Origin: JANOBJ01 sp031411575
GTDB lineage: Bacteria > Pseudomonadota > Gammaproteobacteria > Burkholderiales > Burkholderiaceae_C
Assembly: GCA_031411575.1 (NCBI GenBank)
Contig: JANOBJ010000115.1
Location: forward strand, 1-7,775
Length of the DNA: 7,775 nucleotides
Reading direction: 5' to 3'
The notes under the pieces were generated by a model. That model was not told the origin of the DNA and made no database searches. It worked only from the letters and a program-made list of their open reading frames with translations. The position numbers and the translations under genes are program-made. Below, in pieces: positions 5,760-7,775 of this stretch (positions are counted from its first letter, which is position 1; each line of letters starts with the position of its first letter).

Positions 5760-6671
5760 CTAGTTGGCGGCTTGACGATTGGACAAGCCCCAGACGTAGC
5801 TTGTGAGTACATGCATCTGGGCATCGGTCAGCTTGCCCGTCTGCGCGGGCATCTCGTTGACCTTGCCCTGCGTGACGATGGCCACGATGGCGGCTTCGCC
5901 CCAGCCGTGCAGCCAGATGCCGTCGGTCAGGTTGGGCGCACCGAGGGCCTGGTTGCCCTTGCCGTCAGCGCCGTGGCAGGCGGCACAAGCAGCGAACTTG
6001 GACCGCCCCAGGGCCGCGCGAAGCGAATCATGCGGGCTGCCCGACAGGCTGAGCACAAACTGCGCGAGGTTCCTCACATCGTCGGGCGTCCCGACCGCAG
6101 CGGCCAGCGGCGGCATGTTGCCGACGCGGCCCGCCACAATCGTCTCCCGGATTTTTTCGGGTGTTCCGCCATAGAGCCAGTCACCGTCCGCAAGACTCGG
6201 GAAGCCCTTGCTGCCGCGCGCGTCAGAGCCGTGGCACTGCGCGCAGTTGTTCATGAACAGCCGCTCGCCGATCGCCATGGCGGCCGGGTCGCGGGCGAGG
6301 TCTTCAGGCTTCATGGCCGTGAACCGCGCATAGATCGGCTCCAACTCCTTGTTGGCCTGCTCCACTTCTTTCTGATAGACACCCTGGGTGCTCCACCCCA
6401 GTTGCCCGGCGTAGGAGCCAAGCCCCGGGTACGCCGCGAGGTAGCCAACGGAAAAGACAATGGTGATGACAAAGAGCCACATCCACCAGCGCGGCATCGG
6501 GTTGTTCATTTCGCGCAGGTCTTCGTCCCACACATGGCCGGTGGTGTTGTCGCTGCTGGGCCGCACCTTGGTTCTGGCGGTCACCCACAACAGCAGCAGA
6601 CACGCCACGATTCCGATGACCGACAGGGCCGCCACGTAGATCGACCAGAACCCGTTGTTGAAATCGCTCAT
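5760..6671 (-). CDS. ccoP: cbb3-type cytochrome c oxidase subunit III (diheme cytochrome c)
   Basis: CcoP is the membrane-anchored diheme c-type subunit that receives electrons from soluble cytochromes and passes them to CcoO. The 303-residue protein has two N-terminal helices (about 9-30 and 61-80), with the conserved HVWDEDLREMNNPMPRWW stretch (46-63) entering the second. Two cytochrome c domains follow: CAQCH (C143, C146, H147) with probable axial Met in GNMPP (M186), and CAACH (C229, C232, H233) with probable axial Met in NEMPA (M274). Both heme sites are intact and length is normal. The ATG has AAGGA 6 nt upstream and begins 20 bp after the ccoQ stop. Maturation requires the Ccm or Ccs heme-attachment machinery, which is not in this window. 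Confidence 0.98.
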   Translation of the reverse strand: MSDFNNGFWSIYVAALSVIGIVACLLLLWVTARTKVRPSSDNTTGHVWDEDLREMNNPMPRWWMWLFVITIVFSVGYLAAYPGLGSYAGQLGWSTQGVYQKEVEQANKELEPIYARFTAMKPEDLARDPAAMAIGERLFMNNCAQCHGSDARGSKGFPSLADGDWLYGGTPEKIRETIVAGRVGNMPPLAAAVGTPDDVRNLAQFVLSLSGSPHDSLRAALGRSKFAACAACHGADGKGNQALGAPNLTDGIWLHGWGEAAIVAIVTQGKVNEMPAQTGKLTDAQMHVLTSYVWGLSNRQAAN

Positions 6672-6691
6672 TGTTGGTCCTTGTTCCGGGA

Positions 6692-6829
6692 TCAGTCTTG
6701 TTCAAACGGAAGCCGCGCGGCCTCTTCGAAGCCGGCCGCGTTGCGGCGCGACCAGGTCCAGACGACGATGCCGATGAAGGTGATGAAGGCAGCCACGGTG
6801 GCCGCGATACGCAGGGTTGTGATGTCCAT
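6692..6829 (-). CDS. ccoQ: cbb3-type cytochrome c oxidase small subunit CcoQ
   Basis: This 45-residue protein lies between ccoO and ccoP, the fixed position of ccoQ. It has one membrane helix at about 7-26 (ATVAAFITFIGIVVW core), then WSRRN and an acidic tail ending RLPFEQD, typical of CcoQ. In other bacteria CcoQ stabilises the oxidase or the CcoP interaction. The start is firm: AAGGAG is 7 nt upstream and shares its first two bases with the ccoO stop codon, with an 11-bp intergenic gap, so translation is probably coupled to ccoO. The frame continues open far upstream, antisense-like within ccoO, but that extension is not CcoQ sequence. Confidence 0.95.
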   Translation of the reverse strand: MDITTLRIAATVAAFITFIGIVVWTWSRRNAAGFEEAARLPFEQD

Positions 6830-6840
6830 GGCTGTTCTCC

Positions 6841-7464
6841 TTACTTGAGCAGGCGGCCCATGCCCTGCAGGTAGGCCACCAGGGCGTCCAGTTCTGTCCT
6901 GCCCTTGACGGCCTCGGCCGCGCCAGCGATCTGCGCATCGGTGTAGGGCACGCCGACCCGGCGCAGCGCGGTCATGTGCGGCGCTACCTCGGCTGCGTCG
7001 ATCACCGTTTTCTCCAGCCAAGGATAGGCCGGCATGTTGGATTCGGGCACCAGATCGCGCGGGCTGTTCAGGTGCAGGCGATGCCACTCGTCGCTGTACT
7101 TGCCGCCCACGCGGTGCAGGTCGGGGCCGGTGCGCTTGCTGCCCCACTGGAACGGGTGGTCATAGACAAACTCGCCCGCCACCGAGTAGTGGCCGTAACG
7201 CAGCGTTTCGGCGCGGAACGGGCGAATCATCTGCGAGTGGCAGTTGTAGCAGCCTTCGCGAACGTAGATGTCGCGGCCCACCAGTTGCAGGGCGTTGAGC
7301 GGCTGCAGGCCCTTGATAGGCTCGGTGGTCGACTTCTGGAAGAACAGCGGAACAATCTCCACCAGCCCCCCGACGGCCACCACCAGCAGGATCAGCACAA
7401 TCATCAGGAAGTTGTTGGTCTCGATCTTCTCGTGCGAGAAGCCGGTCTTGACGGGATCAGCCAT
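6841..7464 (-). CDS. ccoO: cbb3-type cytochrome c oxidase subunit II (monoheme cytochrome c)
   Basis: CcoO is the single-heme c-type subunit that relays electrons from CcoP to the CcoN active site. The product is 207 residues, normal for the family. One N-terminal helix spans about 19-41 and anchors the periplasmic domain. The heme site is EGCYNCHSQMIRPFR (C72, C75, H76), which is diagnostic of CcoO, and the probable axial Met is M144 in ESNMPAYPWL. RYGHYSVAGEFVYDHPFQWGSKRTGPDL (90-117 region) is also characteristic. The ATG follows GAGGAG by 9 nt; that site overlaps the ccoN stop codon and the gap is only 13 bp, so ccoN and ccoO are tightly coupled. Confidence 0.98.
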   Translation of the reverse strand: MADPVKTGFSHEKIETNNFLMIVLILLVVAVGGLVEIVPLFFQKSTTEPIKGLQPLNALQLVGRDIYVREGCYNCHSQMIRPFRAETLRYGHYSVAGEFVYDHPFQWGSKRTGPDLHRVGGKYSDEWHRLHLNSPRDLVPESNMPAYPWLEKTVIDAAEVAPHMTALRRVGVPYTDAQIAGAAEAVKGRTELDALVAYLQGMGRLLK

Positions 7465-7477
7465 GTGCAGTCTCTCC

Positions 7478-7775
7478 TCAGGCGGGGGCCACGGTGGCCG
7501 GGATGGGTGCGTTGACCGAACGCCCCGAGACGGCCGTCATCCAGACGTTCCAGGCCATGATGAGCATGCCGATCAGGTAGAGCAGGCCACCGCCAAAGCG
7601 CACCACATAGAACGGGTAGGTTGCCTTCACGCTTTCGACAAAGGTATAGGTCAGGGTGCCGTCGGTATTGATCGACCGCCACATCAGGCCCTGCATCACG
7701 CCGGCAATCCACATGGCCGCGATGTACAGCACGATGCCGATGGTCGCCGTCCAGAAGTGCAGTTCGATGGCCGGG
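7478..7775 (-). CDS. ccoN: cbb3-type cytochrome c oxidase subunit I, C-terminal fragment (5' end outside window)
   Basis: The frame is open to the right edge, so only the last 98 codons are present. The fragment starts within the penultimate membrane helix (ELHFWTATIGIVLYIAA), continues with GVMQGLMWRSINTDGTLTY, and then has the final helix (about VVRFGGGLLYLIGMLIMAW), matching the C-terminus of CcoN. CcoN carries the low-spin heme b, high-spin heme b3 and CuB where oxygen is reduced; those ligands lie outside the window. The internal GTG at 7732 is not a start, because conserved CcoN sequence continues upstream of it. The operon promoter and any ccoS or ccoI gene must be farther right. Confidence 0.96.
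   Translation of the reverse strand, partial: PAIELHFWTATIGIVLYIAAMWIAGVMQGLMWRSINTDGTLTYTFVESVKATYPFYVVRFGGGLLYLIGMLIMAWNVWMTAVSGRSVNAPIPATVAPA

Noticed and set aside
4748..5806. A 352-codon plus-strand frame opposite ccoG, and a similar one opposite ccoP (5568-6848).
   Set aside because: Composition is typical of antisense frames (His/Arg/Gln-rich), no ribosome binding site or recognisable domain, and they lie fully opposite well-identified genes.
7478..7732. A separate short ORF starting at the internal GTG at 7732.
   Set aside because: The frame stays open to the window edge and encodes continuous CcoN sequence upstream of that GTG.

Overview
The window is high-GC DNA that reads as the chromosome of a beta-proteobacterium, most likely Burkholderiales/Comamonadaceae. 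This rests on protein character and gene order, not on a marker gene. Its core is a low-oxygen respiration locus: the cbb3-type cytochrome c oxidase operon, its assembly genes, the oxygen-sensing regulator FNR and the oxygen-independent heme enzyme HemN.

Layout, left to right. Positions 1-573 (+) hold the 3' end of a fused FAD-binding/Fe-S-binding oxidoreductase. Positions 574-726 are a convergent intergenic gap with a weak terminator-like hairpin and an AT-rich perfect 8-bp inverted repeat. On the minus strand follow a TauE/SafE (UreH-like) membrane protein (727-1419) and hemN (1453-2835), which look like one transcription unit. Positions 2836-2955 are a compact divergent control region with one perfect FNR box (TTGAC-N4-GTCAA). 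fnr (2956-3735, +) is transcribed away from hemN. From 3713 to the right edge everything is on the minus strand: ccoN (5' end outside the window), ccoO, ccoQ, ccoP, ccoG, ccoH and an uncharacterised 82-residue two-helix membrane protein. The last gene's 3' end overlaps the 3' end of fnr by 23 bp.

How the genes fit together: CcoN, CcoO, CcoQ and CcoP form the high-affinity oxidase. CcoG and CcoH assist copper delivery and assembly. HemN keeps heme supply going without oxygen. FNR, with all four cluster-binding cysteines present, is the probable switch. The FNR box lies at the canonical class II distance (-41.5) from a -10-like hexamer on each side, so one dimer site could serve both fnr and hemN.

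I see no mobile element, tRNA, rRNA, CRISPR array or clearly novel system. The least explained items are the 82-aa membrane protein, the tail-to-tail overlap with fnr, the symmetric FNR promoter, and the AT-rich inverted repeat at 658-680.
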